64,000 nt of DNA, taken from contig JAPWFG010000015.1 of NCBI GenBank assembly GCA_028015205.1, forward strand, positions 5,332,001-5,396,000, in the 5' to 3' direction. Shown piece after piece: positions 10,169 through 23,961 of the stretch. A model generated the notes under the pieces. It was given only the letters and a program-made list of their open reading frames with translations, had not been told where the DNA came from and did no database searches. Position 1 is the first letter of the stretch. The number at the start of each line of letters is the position of its first letter. A program made the translations under genes and the position numbers. Origin of the DNA: Mytilisepta virgata (taxonomy: Eukaryota; Mollusca; Bivalvia; Mytilida; Mytilidae).

Positions 10169-11815
10169 AGGTACTGAGCAAATGTCTACTGTGACGAGCC
10201 GTCCTACCGTCATTGCGCCATTCTCCACCGGAATTCACTTTATCATTAGTTACATGCATATAGAAGATTGCGTTTTCTGAGTTCAGTTTCAGGTCGAATT
10301 TTAAATTTTTTTATGTTCAAAATTATTTGTTGAAAATCATATCATTAAAAAATTCAATTCTTAATGAATCAAGTTAGCATAATTCTTCTTTATGTGAAAC
10401 TAAGGCGAAAGTGACTTTATGTCCTTAAAAAGGTCACGACATTCCATTTTTTAACGACGCTACGTCAACAATGAATAATTCGTTTTTAGTAGCGGCATTA
10501 AACGTAAATGGTATTTACCAAACATTACAAGAGGCGTGTCAACGTGCATCTAAAGGTAATATACATTTGTAGCAAAAATGTATGGATTTGGATTTCTATC
10601 TGAACAAATTCGTTTGTCACGTATCACATGACCGAACAGTAAACAAACCATAAAATATTAAAATCTTATTTCATTTTCAAATCATCAAGTCAGTTTACGA
10701 ATTACATCAGTACGTAACAGAACAAATGTTTGAACCATGTAAATAAAGTTAAAAAACAGCGTAACAACCCATGTTTAGATCAAGTTTTACGTTTTTTGTT
10801 TGTTTTGTTTGTTTGTTTGTTTGGTTTTTTTTTGTTTCTTGTTGGTTTTTTCTTTTTTTGGGGGGGAGGGGGGGGGGGGGGGGGTGCACTACGCCACAAT
10901 AAAAAGTAAATATCTGCAAAATAATATTGAAAAATATTTATTTTCTCCAACAATTACATGAAATTATTAATTTCAATAAAATTCTGATAAAAATATTATT
11001 TAAACATCCTACCAAAATATAATGGTTGTCCTGTAAGAACATTAAGGAAAGAATATGAAAATGAAACAAAAACCATTAACAAGAAACTATAAAAATTTCA
11101 TCTTCCACAGTATTTGTAAGCTAGTAACTGCATGCTTTGACAGTTTACCATTTTATTTGAGATAAGAAATTGAGCAGAGAGCCTTTTGTTGTTGCATCCT
11201 TCTGCCTGGAATTTCCTTTCTTTTTTCAAAAATAAGATTTAAATTGAAGCCTCCCGTCACCGTTCCTGGCTTTTTAAACAACATTTCAAATTTCTGATTA
11301 GAAATTTTTTACCAATTTTTTTATTATGGATTTTTTTTTTCACTTGTTCCCAATTTTTTTTTTTTTTTTTTTTTTTTGTATCAATAATGAATAATGTTGG
11401 AAAATAATAAATGTTTTACCTGTACCTTAAGTGCTTTGTGATCAAGTATGCCCTGGTTACATTTTTCTTCTTTTTTTCCAGACATAAATTACGTTTTTGT
11501 GGTACAGTTAGGAAATCTTATATGTTATGAACAAATGAACAGCCAACTGTTAACAAAATTAACACAAAAGTAAAGATTCTCGCCAAAATATCTGATCTCA
11601 TTCGGAAGATAGAAAATAAATTTGAAAAAAAGCAAAAACCGAATAAATTAAAAGAAAAAGTCTTAAGGGAAGTTTTATCGCTCTGCGAAGAAGACGCGAT
11701 CGTAATAGGAATTCACGTTCTAAAATCGGATTTTTTTTTCAAATAAGCTAGACTGTTTTGTTTGTGGTTCAATTAATAATGGTGTTATTTATGAACTTGA
11801 AAAATCGCGCTTATT
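10169..11815. other. no gene recognised; low-complexity tracts
   Basis: AT-rich DNA. A T/G tract runs into a long poly-G run (about 10786-10884) and a poly-T run lies at about 11330-11379. No exon, RNA gene or mobile-element coding sequence is supported. Confidence 0.5.
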
Positions 11816-12398
11816 TGTAACCTTATATATTGTAAGGGAGATCATTTTGACAAGTTTTTTTTTTATTTTGGCGTCATTGCTGCCCGTTTTTCCTGCCCGT
11901 TTCTTTCTTGAGGTTTTGTGGTCCTTCATTGAACTATATAAGAATAAAGCCCCCCGTCGAAGTGTTTCTACTATGGAAAGAGTACGCATAACCGGAAGTC
12001 CATTTTCTGGCTTAAATTATTTCCCCTTTTCCCGCGCTTTTCTTTCTGTATGGTCTTTGGGTTTGTAATGTCGGTAGATAGACATAAAGTCCCTCTTCGG
12101 GTTATTTAGGCTTGAATTTTTTATCTTGAGATGAATGGCCGACAGGTTTTCCTGGATTGAATTATCTTCGTTTTATCGGAGTTAAATCGTGGTAATGTAA
12201 CATTTTGAATTATTCCGGTTTCATATGCGCACAGTACATTTCTGGTTACTTGATTGATGACGTCACTTCCTTTGTCCACTTCAGATCATAACTGAACTCT
12301 GCGCCTATTCTACTGATAAAGTCTTCCGCTTTGCTTGTCAAATGTGCATTCTTAATAAACACTATTTATTATTACGGCTGGGTCCCGGAACGCCAACA
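11816..12398 (+). repeat. candidate solo LTR
   Basis: The segment starts TGTAAC and ends CCAACA. It has a TATA-like CTATATAAGAATAAAG about 120 bases in (11935-11950) and an AATAAA-type signal near the 3' end (about 12353). It is about 585 bp long, almost the length of the better-supported solo LTR at 53551-54141, though the two do not align by eye. No target-site duplication matches (ttatt left, ctgat right) and no retroelement coding follows. The call is therefore tentative. Confidence 0.3.
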
Positions 12399-15210
12399 CT
12401 GATTAATCTGTTCTACCCAAACATAATAATTAAGAGGTATTAGGAGGTACTCTAAGGGTAAATTTTCTCTCACGTTTACAGGTAAATTAAACAGTCAATT
12501 TTGCACTACAATAAGAAGGAACGTAATAATATATAGTACTTAATTTTATGAACTATATTGAGGTTTATTTCTAATATTTATAAATAATAACACAATTTAT
12601 TTACAATTTTTTAAATAATTTAACCAAGGTATAAAAGTTGTGAAACGTCGATGCAAGTATAAGGTCGAGGCTGTTGCTGGTGAGTCTGTCTTTCATTACT
12701 ATAAGTAAGTCGGTTGTCAATTCTTCTGTACTTAGTTTGTCGTTGTATCTGGGTACTCCCTACATGGAGTTGTAGCCTGTAAATTGCGTTGGCGGCCTCG
12801 ATGTCTATGAGGGTTTGCTGTATTAGCAATGCTTAGGGTGGTTGGATGTATAAAACACAGATAGAGTGTATGGCAAACATAAACCTTACAACTTCAAGTA
12901 GTGTTTTTCCTAGGTAACGAATATTCCGGCTTGCATCTCCAAATGCTGCAAAACGTATACTTACGGTTTGATTTTGTATAGTTTTGTATAGATGCAGTTG
13001 TTGTAAGATTTTTGGTTGTATTAGAATAACTAGTTTCTTGAACATACATCTCCATGGCAATAGCATCCCGTAAGGACCATATGTCCCATGTTTGCTTACC
13101 TTGTTCTCAACATATGGCGTTTCATTTCGGCTCGTAGTTTTCCTAAAATAATAGGTATAAGTAGCGACCCATACGTGCCTTGTAATTCTCCTAAGGACTC
13201 CAGACCCCTGATACTAGATTATAACTGATAATAAAACTGTCTTATGCTGTGGGTTGTATTAGTAGGCTCTGGTAATTGGAGTAGAGTTTGTATATAGCCG
13301 TATATAGCCATCTGCTATTCTTGACGATCTTTCAGTAAGTATATGACTGGTCATAATTTTCGCTGTTTCGCTGCAGACCCGATATGCACTTAGCGGCATC
13401 ATGAAGTAGCTGAGATTTCAAGTAGCTAAACTTTTGAATTTTGGTCAAGCCAGGGTTGTTATATACGGTGTTCTCAAACGATTCCCAAAATGTCTGCCAT
13501 AAAATATGGGAAGATCTAGATTGGGTAATTTGTGATAGAACCTTTGACGGGTAAACGGAATTGGTTGAAGATTATTGTAGTTCACGGACATTAGAAGTTT
13601 GATTAGTGTTGTAATCAAGGACCGAAGTAGGTTGAAAGTGAGAAGTAGTGGGTTCATCTTCATTAGAACTTACCAATAACGTAGTCTGTATATGGTTTTG
13701 GGTCCATGAGTAGGTCGGCGTCCTCTTAGTCTTGTAGTGTGTTAAACCGGGAATCTTCTAACATGTTGTCAGGAACCAGGGGTCTTCTTACAAGTCGGCG
13801 TATGTCGTATATTGATAAGTGATTATTATTTTTTACAGAAAAGCACAATGTTCTCAGTAAAAGTTCATATTTTAATTTGTTATATTTATATATTTTATTT
13901 ACTTTTAATTTTTTTGTCATTTTTTCTTTAATTGTTTTTTATAATTTATTTTTATCACTCTTATCAATTATATTTATTTGAATTTGTTAATTATATACAA
14001 CTTTTCATTTACTGTGAATATCTGAGTTATTTATTTTTTAGTTTCATATTACCAAAACGTAGAAAACCTTTTGGTGGCCCCCATGTAATTGTTGAAACAA
14101 CATTGTATAATGATGTTGTTATAAAATTGTTGGCGTTTGGGGAACACACTATTATGGCATAATATTTCTGACGTTTGTCGGTTCAGAGGTAAAACGGCTA
14201 GTCCGCAGATTTAATATTAAAGATTCATTACAAATTCACATTTCAACAATGTTCTTCTCATCAGCAGCACTCGGGGACAGGAAATGCGAAAACCTCCTAA
14301 AATGCATTGTACAAATAAGACTGATTTTTTTTTTAAATAACCAACTTAGAATAGATATTTTTAGTTGAAAAGAAATCATAATTGTGTAGTAACAATTTAA
14401 TGGCTACTACCATATTAAGCACAATGTACTAATAATAGAGCTGATGATACACTTGTGAATTGAGTTCACCTACAGCGATAACGATAAACTTTCGCTGATT
14501 ACAATTACACATATACAGCAATATATCGAATCTAGTAACCTTCACTATTGCAACAGTATTGGCAATAAAGGACTAGGGTAATTGTGCCTCAGTTTTCCCC
14601 CTTTCAAAACTTTTAAAATCTATCTTGACATTATCAACAACACGATGAATTATCAACCAGTTAACGCCATCTAATCGACAGAACTTCAGACAAAAAATAA
14701 AACACAAACATCGAAACAACAGAGTTGGAGTAGTCTGATTTGGTACAAGTAATAAGCGCATCAGCCGACTGAATCTACTGAACGTATGCATACACTAGAC
14801 TGTGTACCGTCTAAGAATTCCTACGACGTAAATATTGGACAAGTGATCTCGGTCAATATCCATTATAAAAAGGTATAACTACCAGTCCATAAATTGATGA
14901 CATTTAAATTCAATCCTGGCTGGAATTCATTAAACTGGTGTGTAGAATTTAAATTACCTATTTTAGTTTTTCAGTATAAACATTGCATTTTCTTATATCA
15001 GTAATGAATTGTTGTCTTAGGTCCAAATTTAACAAAAGTTTACAAACTTCATTACAGACTAATATACGAACCTTCGATTAAAAATTTGGTTACACTTATC
15101 CAAACAATCAATATGAGTAGACGTATTTTTCAAAATTCTATTTTTTTTAAAAATATTTATCATGCTACTCCATTTCATAGGAGACTCATGCAAACGATCA
15201 AGTTTTAGCT
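12399..15210. other. unidentified, several short minus-strand frames
   Basis: Minus-strand frames of 64-77 codons lie at 13726-13920, 13445-13663, 12833-13066 and 12620-12829. Some have protein-like composition (for example RQRFYHKLPNLDLP and EAANAIYRLQLHVG), but all are separated by stops and I recognise no domain. A decayed mobile-element gene is possible because a Polinton-type integrase relic follows at 15.2 kb. The rest is plain AT-rich sequence. Confidence 0.35.
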
Positions 15211-15229
15211 TTGTCTCAATTTGATCTAA

Positions 15230-15987
15230 AAATCATCAGAAGGAGGATGCACATCAGTACCTCGCTTCAAACAAATCATGTACCATACATGCAGTGGGTT
15301 CGATACCTTTCACATTCTCAACTTGATATGAGACCCGGGATATACAAAACTTGGAAATGGTTGCACAATCAAGACGATTACAGCTTACAAAAGCCGATAC
15401 GTCGGAATTTCAAAAGAGCTAAAGTGATAGTTTCGGGTCCAGATGAATAATTGGATGTTGACTTATTAGACATGTAATCTTTATCCAAAGACAACGAGGA
15501 TGTGAAGTACTTGTTAGTGGCCATTGATGTGTTTTTTTGATATGCTAGGGTCGAACCACTGAAAAAAGAATTTGAAAAGAAATTGGTAGAAATTCTTAAG
15601 AAATCAAGGAAAATTCGTACAGACGGTGGAGGAGAATCTAACAATAAGTCGATGAAAAAAAAAATTTAACGACCGGCACATTTATCATCACTTGACTTTA
15701 AATGAGGTCAACATGGTCAAACCAAATTTTGTGGAAAACTCAATCGGACTTTGAAAACAATGATATATAGATATCTCAATAGGAATAAGATACATAGATA
15801 CTTAGACATACTGCCTAAGTTAGTAGAAACCTACAATGCAAATCCTCATCGATCACTCAACAACTTGGCACCTAAAGATGTGAATGAAACAGATGCTGTA
15901 GACTTATGGGCGTATGTGTACTTGAAACCGACAAGTAAACCCAAGGATGAAAAGAAACCCAAACGAAAGAAGGAGAAGACTATTTAG
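15230..15987 (+). pseudogene. second Polinton-type integrase fragment
   Basis: This decayed rve-type integrase is distinct from the one at the window start. Recognisable pieces in order are an N-terminal YSLQKPIRRNFKRAKV (about 15380-15425), VDLLDM with the first catalytic aspartate (about 15456-15473), LLVAIDVFF followed by a stop (about 15511-15540), an IRTDGGGES second-aspartate box (about 15612-15640) and a C-terminal LVETYNANPHRSLNNLAP (about 15820-15873) ending in a lysine-rich tail. At least two in-frame stops and a frameshift near 15665 break it. No chromodomain follows. It could also be described as a KRBA2-like or Polinton-derived integrase; function is lost either way. Confidence 0.65.
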
Positions 15988-18900
15988 ATTTAAAATTGAA
16001 CAGTTGGTTCGGATATCACGTGATTATAACGAACAGTGGTCATATGAAGTATTTAAAATTAAGAGGCGTTTTTAGATGCAAAGAATACCGATGTACAAAC
16101 TAGTCTATCTGTGGAATTGTGACGGTGATCAAATAAAATGGGGGCTTTCATATGTTTAAATCTATTTTACCTACTATTGATACTTTAATATTTCAATGTT
16201 TCACGGCGGTGTTACTTATTTGGTACTAAAAGGAAATGTAACAGGAGGGTCTGACAGCTATTCGTTTCCAAGCCCCGCTGTGTATTAAAATGTCTAGAAT
16301 TGCTATTCCGACAAACCTCAAATAAAAGTTTCACAATAAACCACTAATTCACTGTCAAACAAATGGACAGACTGACGGACAGTAGCAATTAAGACATGCA
16401 CTGGGACTCCAAGCTGTTTATTAAAAATTTAAAGTTTACACATTTTATTAACCATGTTAACATAGAACATCGATTAGAAACATATAATTCAAAACTATAA
16501 ATAGGAATTCCTTACAAAAAAGTAATAGTTTTATATCAAAAATAATTATAACTTGGGAAAAATAATACTGGCAAACTAAAAAGGACCACAGAAATAGTAA
16601 TCCTAGAAAAACATATTTGGTGGTAGACATTAAGCGGAAATTTTTAACGTTGCCTCCATTTTAATTTAGAAATCTTGGATTAAACTTAAAAAATTTGAAC
16701 CGAACCTTCTAGGAGGAGAACTTGGCTTTGCATTTTGTAAAGTATTCAAATAAGCCAGATCCAAACCAAATGGAGAAAGTGTGATTCTTGACAGATTTCA
16801 TACCTATCGGAATCAACAACCTTTGAAGAATAGGCTTTAAATCAAATATACCTATCATAAATCATGGTACCATATAACAATACCTTTTGCAAAATATTTA
16901 AGTTAAACCGAATATCTAATCATAAAAATAATTTATTTTTATGTTAAATGATTATTTCCGTTTTATAGAATGTTAAATTTTACCAAAATAGATACTATCA
17001 TAAAAATAAAAATTAACTTTCGCAAAAATGTAATTTCAAACGGGGAGATAATAAAATATTAATCATGCGAATAATACTCTTCCCAATGACAGGCGATTTT
17101 TTTTAAAACATTTTCACACAAAACTCAGTTTTCTAAGAAAAAGAAATTCTTCTGTGGGCAAACTTGGGAACTACTGAATGTCACTACCATATGTTATATC
17201 TCAAACATTTCCAACATTTTATGGTTTCAGAGTTTTTACCGCTCAAAGAAAACGGTCTCTTCCTTTAGTATTAATGATATGCAGATATATGTAATTGTTT
17301 TTTTATCATTTAATTAGTCACGTGTAAAATCATGACATGGTGAGCATTAAATTTGATTCAGCATTATACCTACTACACTTAATGTTTTCAAATGCAAGGA
17401 CACTTTTGGGAAAACTATGGAACTTTTAAGGGAGAGGGGACAAGGAAGTTTTTTTTTCATGGCATACATGATCCTACCTTATTTTTATCAATATACTGAA
17501 TTATGAGTACCACAAGCTGACACAGATTGAGAAGCAACAATGTTTGTTTATAATAAAATCAGTCTTGCTTGATCTAGTCAACCAGTGTTTCAACCCACTT
17601 TGAAAAGTGGATACATACTACAGTCAAGATTAACGTAATTTGAAGAAGAAAAAATCAGTGTCCGTTAAATTTCGGTGAACATTAACGCGATTTGAAAGAA
17701 ATTCTCAAATTCTTTCTTAAAACGTAGTTTCAACGAAGATTATTCGTTTCATGTGTAAGGAAAAGGCTTAATTTGTCGAAAACCTAACCTAATTCTGACA
17801 GATTAATTTGATGTATTTATATTCGGACATATACACATGTATTTACCCCTGTATAAGATAAAATTTTGGTTGAAACAAATAAATTTAATCTTTTTAAACC
17901 GCAAAAGACATAGCTAAAATACAAAATTTATTTACATTCAGAAATTAATTATTGTATTTTGCTGCCTTTTTACGCCACGTTATTTACTATACATCGTGAT
18001 GGCTAATTGTATTGGCTGAGTAAGCAGGAATACCAAACTTCGATAGGAAACTTGGCAACCCTTGTCAATTAAAATCGGAATCGGACGCATCTCGCAACAA
18101 GTCAAATGCTAATGTTCTTCAGAATTTCTACATTCCACTCTCATACAAGGAAGTTACAAGTCCTATATCGTCGCAAGGCGAATTCGGTCTAGTCCAAAAA
18201 ATTAACATAAGGAAGGCAGCCATTCAGAAAAGTGCCATATACACTGAACTGAAAATGCTTGTAGAATAGGGTCCGCAAATTTGTAGAAGCTGAAGACGAC
18301 TTTTTTAAAAAATCTTGCCTTCAAGTCAAAGCCAGACTAATATAAAAAAAGGATCTTTTATGATAGAATGAATTTATCATATGGTAATTCATTAAACAAA
18401 TAGCAGTGAACGTGACGATGACAATGTATAATGTTCAAATCTTATATATATAGTACGTAATGATCTATATATTTAATACAATTATATTGGGTCAATATAA
18501 ATTCATATTCTTTCATGTTGAATTCTCCATTTAATAATGCCCATCTTATTAGATATAAAAGAATGTACGAACATAACTTTTACAAAATATTGACCAATAC
18601 AATAATTGCACATAGCTACATGTACTTATAATGAGGAAAATGCTCAGTAATTTCAATTTCCTATAAATTTCCTACATCCGTCATAAATGCATTCACATGA
18701 TTTTGAATAACGATAACAGAAAATTGCAGGAGAACAAGAATCATTGTATGCTATTCAGGTTATAGCTCTATTATGAAAAACTTTCACTTTCAATTGTTTG
18801 TACGAATCCACCATATGTGCATATTAGAAAATCAGCCAATACGAATTTTCTGCTTTATTGGCCCAGTTGAACGCATCCAATACAGGATTCCCTCAGAATT

Positions 18901-19150
18901 CGATTCAAAGCTGTAGATAATGCATTTAATGTCTACCAAAAAACTACTAATCCTTACAATTCACACTTTGTCTATAACTACTCTTGGAAATTCAATTCTG
19001 CGAATCTACGAATCTACAACTCTTGATCTAGCAAAACTTATAATTCACCCGTGCGCTACATGCACTGTTGAATGTCATGTTTGGGCAGTGGAAACTTTTT
19101 AGCTTTCACTGCCTCATCGCTAGTAGGTCCGAAATAACTTAAGCCAGCTG
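15988..19150. other. no gene recognised
   Basis: About 3.1 kb of AT-rich sequence with only short frames. I found no splice-bounded exon, domain, RNA gene or clear repeat. Confidence 0.5.
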
Positions 19151-19164
19151 ATAACGGAACAAAA

Positions 19165-19312
19165 CATAGTCACGCGAAGTCGAAAACGCGAAAATTAGAA
19201 TCGAAACCATTTCGTGTTTCGCGATTTCGACTTCGTGTTTTCGCCTTTGCGATTTCGTGTTTTCACCCTATAGATTATGAAGGGCGAAAACCCGAAATGG
19301 CCTTAACCGGCC
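19165..19312. repeat. CGAAAAC/GTTTTCG-rich imperfect palindromic repeat
   Basis: GCGAAGTCGAAAACGCG (about 19174) is followed by complementary runs such as TTCGCGATTTCGACTTCG (about 19219) and several GTTTTCG/GTTTTCAC units, then the small palindrome GGCCTTAACCGGCC (about 19301). The pattern suggests a short interspersed or MITE-like repeat able to fold. The boundaries are approximate. Confidence 0.45.
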
Positions 19313-20386
19313 ACCATAGACTTGCAACTTGGACATTTTCCGATCGACCTTTCCTTCATGCTCAGTACCAAAATCCTACAAGAAAACTCGTTCAACTAAA
19401 TAATATGGCCTTTGAAATTTCGACTGGACAGCAAGTATTTCTAAGGACGGAAGAACATCAAAATTGCCAACATTTCAGATGGATGTAACATGCAATCTCT
19501 TTTAGAAGCTAATGAATGACAGCCATCGGTTGATGAAAAATTGTACGACTAAGAAATAAGTGGGATTACGGATTAGTTAATAGTGTTCTATATCTTCCAA
19601 TATAGAGGTCGCAAGATACAAGATGTGTATAATAAACATTGAAAAACCAAAAACGGAAGACATGATACGAATAGTCCATATAATGTAACCAAAATGTTTA
19701 TACATGTATAACAAATAAGTGCAACAAATCCAGACCAGAGTTCCTGACACAATAGTAAGTTTTTTGACAATGGTACCGTTACATATTACAATAATCAATG
19801 CACGCAATCATTTCCGAATTTATGGTATATCTGTCTTTACGCATTCAACCTGTACATGTAAAAATGATATAAGTCCTAATTTAATGCCAAAAATATAAAA
19901 GAACCATCTTATTGTTACGTGTCAATTTTTTACTGAACCCAAAATTTACTCAGACCTGGCGAAAAAATTTACACAAATGTATAAGTCTACATTTACATCC
20001 TTCCAACCAAGTCCGATACATTTGTATATCTTAAATAATATTTAGATAAGCTAGTATTTTCGTTTGTTTATATGTTCTCTCTTTTTCGTTTTTTGTTTTT
20101 GTTTTTTGTTTTGTTTTGTTTTTTTTTGTTTTTTTTTTTTTTTTTGTTTTTTTTTTTTTTTTGTTGCCTAAAATTTCAAGTTGAACACTCAGGGAAATAA
20201 TTGTTTGAATCAACACTCTGTACATTTAATTTTATTTTATTTCATGGAAACGTTACGATCTTTAAAAATATCACAAGATATCCGGTGGTATGAACTGAGA
20301 ATACCTTGTACGAACGCATTACTGCAGTGGAAGCTAAAACAACTTTGAAGAGAATCAACGTTGTTTATCTTTTCATGTTAAACCGT
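19313..20386. other. intergenic; T/G low-complexity tract and 3' flank of the B-box/propeller gene
   Basis: No gene is recognised. A (T)nG tract fills about 20083-20163. The last 155 bases lie downstream of the stop codon of the minus-strand gene and probably hold its 3' untranslated region. Confidence 0.5.
20231..20236 (-). promoter_or_regulatory. candidate polyadenylation signal (AATAAA)
   Basis: AATAAA on the minus strand about 150 bases after the stop codon at 20387-20389. The placement suits the 3' end of the B-box/beta-propeller transcript. Confidence 0.45.
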
Positions 20387-21570
20387 TTACATCTCGCCTG
20401 TGTCATATTTGTACACTTGTATCGCACCCCCATCTATTTGTACACCAAGCAAGTTTTCTGTTGGTTCAAAAGCAATGTACCTCGGTCCAGAAATATCTTT
20501 TTCGTTCAGAAGAATGTCTGCAGTTCCATCACTTGTATTAATTTGATAAATTATACTACCCCTTTTACTTGCAAGTAGTACATTTTTATTTGCTAACTGT
20601 CTGCCTGGGATCAAAATAATTCCTCTTGGACTTGGAAACTGTGAATTCCATAATATAGTGCCATCAAAATTAACACATGAAACACTTTTTTTACTCATGG
20701 CGGCCACATACACGCAAGAGTCTATCATGTTTAGGCAAATTCGAATTGTATTTCCAGTGTAAAATGCAAAGTTGTTATCATTCGGTATCTTGTAAATCTC
20801 TTTACCCTCATGATCAAGGATAACAATAAAGCCATCTTCGCCTTCCCCAATCTCTACTGCATAATGATCTTGATGGTAAGATATGCTGAATGGTTTTCCT
20901 ATTGTCGACATTGAATAAACCTTGTTTTCGATAATGCTTTCCCCACTGATTTCATATAATACAATCCGTTGGGATGACGCAAAGGAAACTGCAAATTTGT
21001 TGTCGTAAACACGGGTAACACCCCTTGGTTCTTCATCTAATGCATATTTAACAATACAATCCTTTTCTTTAAAGACCATTATCTTTCTATTGTTAGAATC
21101 TGCTAATACAATTCGGCGATGACCAAGAAAAGCCAAACCGCATATACGCACTGGTAAAAGATCTTTGGGAAAACGATTGGAATCTGTATAGCACAATGTA
21201 TATATTAAAGAAGTGAAATCCACCAACATTGTGCATCCTGAAGTGGTTCGAGATCTATGTAAATCGGTTCGTAACTGTCTAACGTTGTCCTTTTGCTCAG
21301 AATGGTTACAATGACATTTGTCACAAAGCAATGTATTACATTTAATGCAAACCCTTTTTAGAGTCTTTTTCCGACAACTCTTACATTTTCCGGTTATTCG
21401 ATTACTTTCAAGGTGATTTAATTCACAAACGCCATGACTTGGTTTATTCTTTATATGATGCTCTGCACAAACAATGCAATAAAACAGCTCACAGTCGGTA
21501 CATATGGCACACACTGATAATACACCACAAGTTTTACATCTTAACCCTCCGCCTCCATCCTGATTATTCT
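20387..21570 (-). CDS. B-box zinc-finger protein with NHL-like beta-propeller (TRIM-like), terminal exon
   Basis: One uninterrupted exon of about 393 codons follows an attttag acceptor. The frame is open from the 2-nt split codon at 21570 to TAA at 20387. Residues 1-80 hold two B-boxes (CKTC ... CTDC ... FYCIVC ... H, then CKSC ... CIKC ... LCDKC ... H). After a short linker of about 40 residues without a long coiled coil comes a repeat-rich region (about residues 120-390) with NHL-like strands such as ICGLAFLGHRRIVLADSNN and a series of blade-like segments. In animals such proteins act as TRIM-family ubiquitin ligases or adaptors, many in innate immunity, but no RING is seen here and the start exon is not identified. 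The paralogous double B-box exon is at 9848-10168. Confidence 0.8.
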
Positions 21571-21572
21571 CT

Positions 21573-23960
21573 AAAATATGAAAACGTTAATACCTAAAAC
21601 ATTTAGTGATACCACCTTTAACACACTCTAAATGAACTGAAACGAAAATACTGTGGGTCTCAGAAACCCTTCAAATAATTCAAGTTATCAAACTGGATGA
21701 GTGAAAATACGATAGAGTAAGGACTCCGTCCTTTTTTCTAAATTTATTTATTTATTTTTGTCAAATGTAAACTATCAAGAAACGTTTTACAGGATCCATC
21801 TAGTCATATTTTATTTCTGACTCTAATATGACTTCACCGTAATCTGTATTTGAACAAAACCGTACTAAAATTTCCATCTAAACCACAATCCCGCAACAAA
21901 CTTTTTGTCTCCATTTTAAAAGCACATTACTGGTGGGTAATATACAGTTCGTCTGCATTCGGAATATTTTCAGTACGACAAAATGTTTGAGACAAGTTTG
22001 TCTCCAATGCAAATTGCAACGAAAGTTGAGCGTGCAGGGGAGTTTAATAATTTCTCAATGTTCCAAAATGCAAATATATCTTGTGGGATCTTCACTGTTA
22101 ACATGCTAAACAAAAAGGAGAATTCTGACACAAAGCGCCGTCCATCGTGACATGGTTCATTCACGAGTTCAAGAAAAAAAGTAACCTATATTAGAGAAAA
22201 TTACACTTTCGTTAGTTTTTTGTCTATTTTCGCTAATCTCAGAACTGTTCAAGTTTTCAATTGAAAGGGCATTTTAAGGTTCTACAAAAAAATGCTATTT
22301 GGCACGTCATCAGATGGAGTAGTACTTATTTGAGAGAACAGCTCCAAACATTGACTTCGTTACCGTATTTTCCCTTATTATAATACCATATTTGACCTAT
22401 TCATGACATACTGTGGTTTTTTGGAGGATATGCCTTATTTTGTAAATTTTACCCCTCAATGCGCTCAACGTAAAAACTTTACTAGCATAAGGCCCGTCCG
22501 TGGTAAAATCTCCAAACAAACCACGGCATGCCATGAATTATTTCTTAATTAATTTGCATTTGTTTGTCATCATTATATTTTTTATGTCTATTTGACATCC
22601 ATAATGTCATAACGTTATTTCTGAAATTTCATCAACTGATTACCGAGTATATTTTTCCCACTGATTACAGAGCATATTCGTTCCGTACTGCAATTTCAGG
22701 GGACTCCGATTTAATAAACAAGATATCCAACTGGAAATGTTTAAATTTCGGAATTTCTATATAAATGTTTATATATTTAACCAAATAGATAAGAAAGTAA
22801 CGGCAACTAAAACAAGCACGAATATACATCTTCCTGAAGACTGTATTATCTAAGCGGTTATACGATGGTACTAAAATGTACTGAATTTTTTTTTTTTGTT
22901 AATCACACAATTGTATTGCTGCAAAACCCGTTTGGAACTAATTTTCAATCCCTTTCGTCGCCATTATTAGTTGGAATGTAACTAAATGGCATTATGGGTA
23001 ATTATTTCATCGAATCACATTCTCCAAAATTTGAAACTACTCAGCATTTTGCAAACATTAAACCATCACCACTTGTTATGAATAAGGGAGCAATCATTTG
23101 GTTTTTAGGTGGGGGCTAGGTTTCAATGAAAATTTAAAACATCAGGACCAATCTTCCGGCCAAGAAAAAAGGCCGGATCAAACCTTTCATCTTAGCCTTC
23201 CATACAACCCATGAAAATCAACTGGTTGCTCCCTAAGGGGAATCCACAATATACAGCAGCAATATGTATTACCAATGACAAACAAGATTTCTACAGCACA
23301 CGGTCTACATTGACTTTACGATCAAAGGGTAAGTCAAATCGACCTTACGACAGGGATACGCACGAGGGATATTTAATGTTTTTTGGACCGGTAAATTTAA
23401 AGTATAAATTCCCTGCTATAGCGACTTACAAAAAAAATGTTAACAAAAGGGCCGTAAAAACGATCGTGTTTGTTATAAAATTAGAAAATATGACCTAAAA
23501 CGTAGATCGTAATGAAATAGATGAATCCTGAGATTATGAGAATTCAAACAGAATTGTATTTGTGTAGAAAATGAGGAAAACACGTTTTCCGTGACTTTTT
23601 TCACTCAATTTATCTGTTTGTATTTAGCGTACAATTTAGGGTTCCACAATTTCTGAATATCCGCGGCTTAAGTCTTGTTAAAACATCGTGCATTTTGCAC
23701 TATATTATGAGTCTTTACTTATTAAACTATGGCAATAAAATAATCGTGTTTCCCAATTCACTATAAATAAATAGTATTAAAATAGTAAAAAAATATCTTG
23801 TCAATTTTATATAATTTATTTGAATTTTAAACATTTCTGAAAACTTGTTGTAAAATGTTTTGTTTGTCATAACTTATTCTAAGGTTCTATTGTATAAAAA
23901 ATAGCAACTAAGCTAGTAATAGCCTCGGAGACTAAATTTATTAGATAGAAACAGAACTAT
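21573..23960. other. no exon recognised; 5' side of the B-box/propeller gene
   Basis: Upstream exons of the minus-strand B-box gene should start somewhere beyond 21572, but none can be pinned down. The rest is AT-rich DNA with short frames of unnatural composition. Confidence 0.45.
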
Positions 23961-23961
23961 A

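Noticed and set aside
11816..12398. A confident LTR retrotransposon call
   Set aside because: No target-site duplication, no second LTR and no retroelement coding nearby; kept only as a low-confidence candidate.
20031..20225. Lysine-rich frame on the minus strand
   Set aside because: It is a translation of the T/G low-complexity tract.
23211..23498. 95-codon open frame
   Set aside because: No domain, no splice context, AT-driven composition and no paralogue in the window; not reported as a gene.
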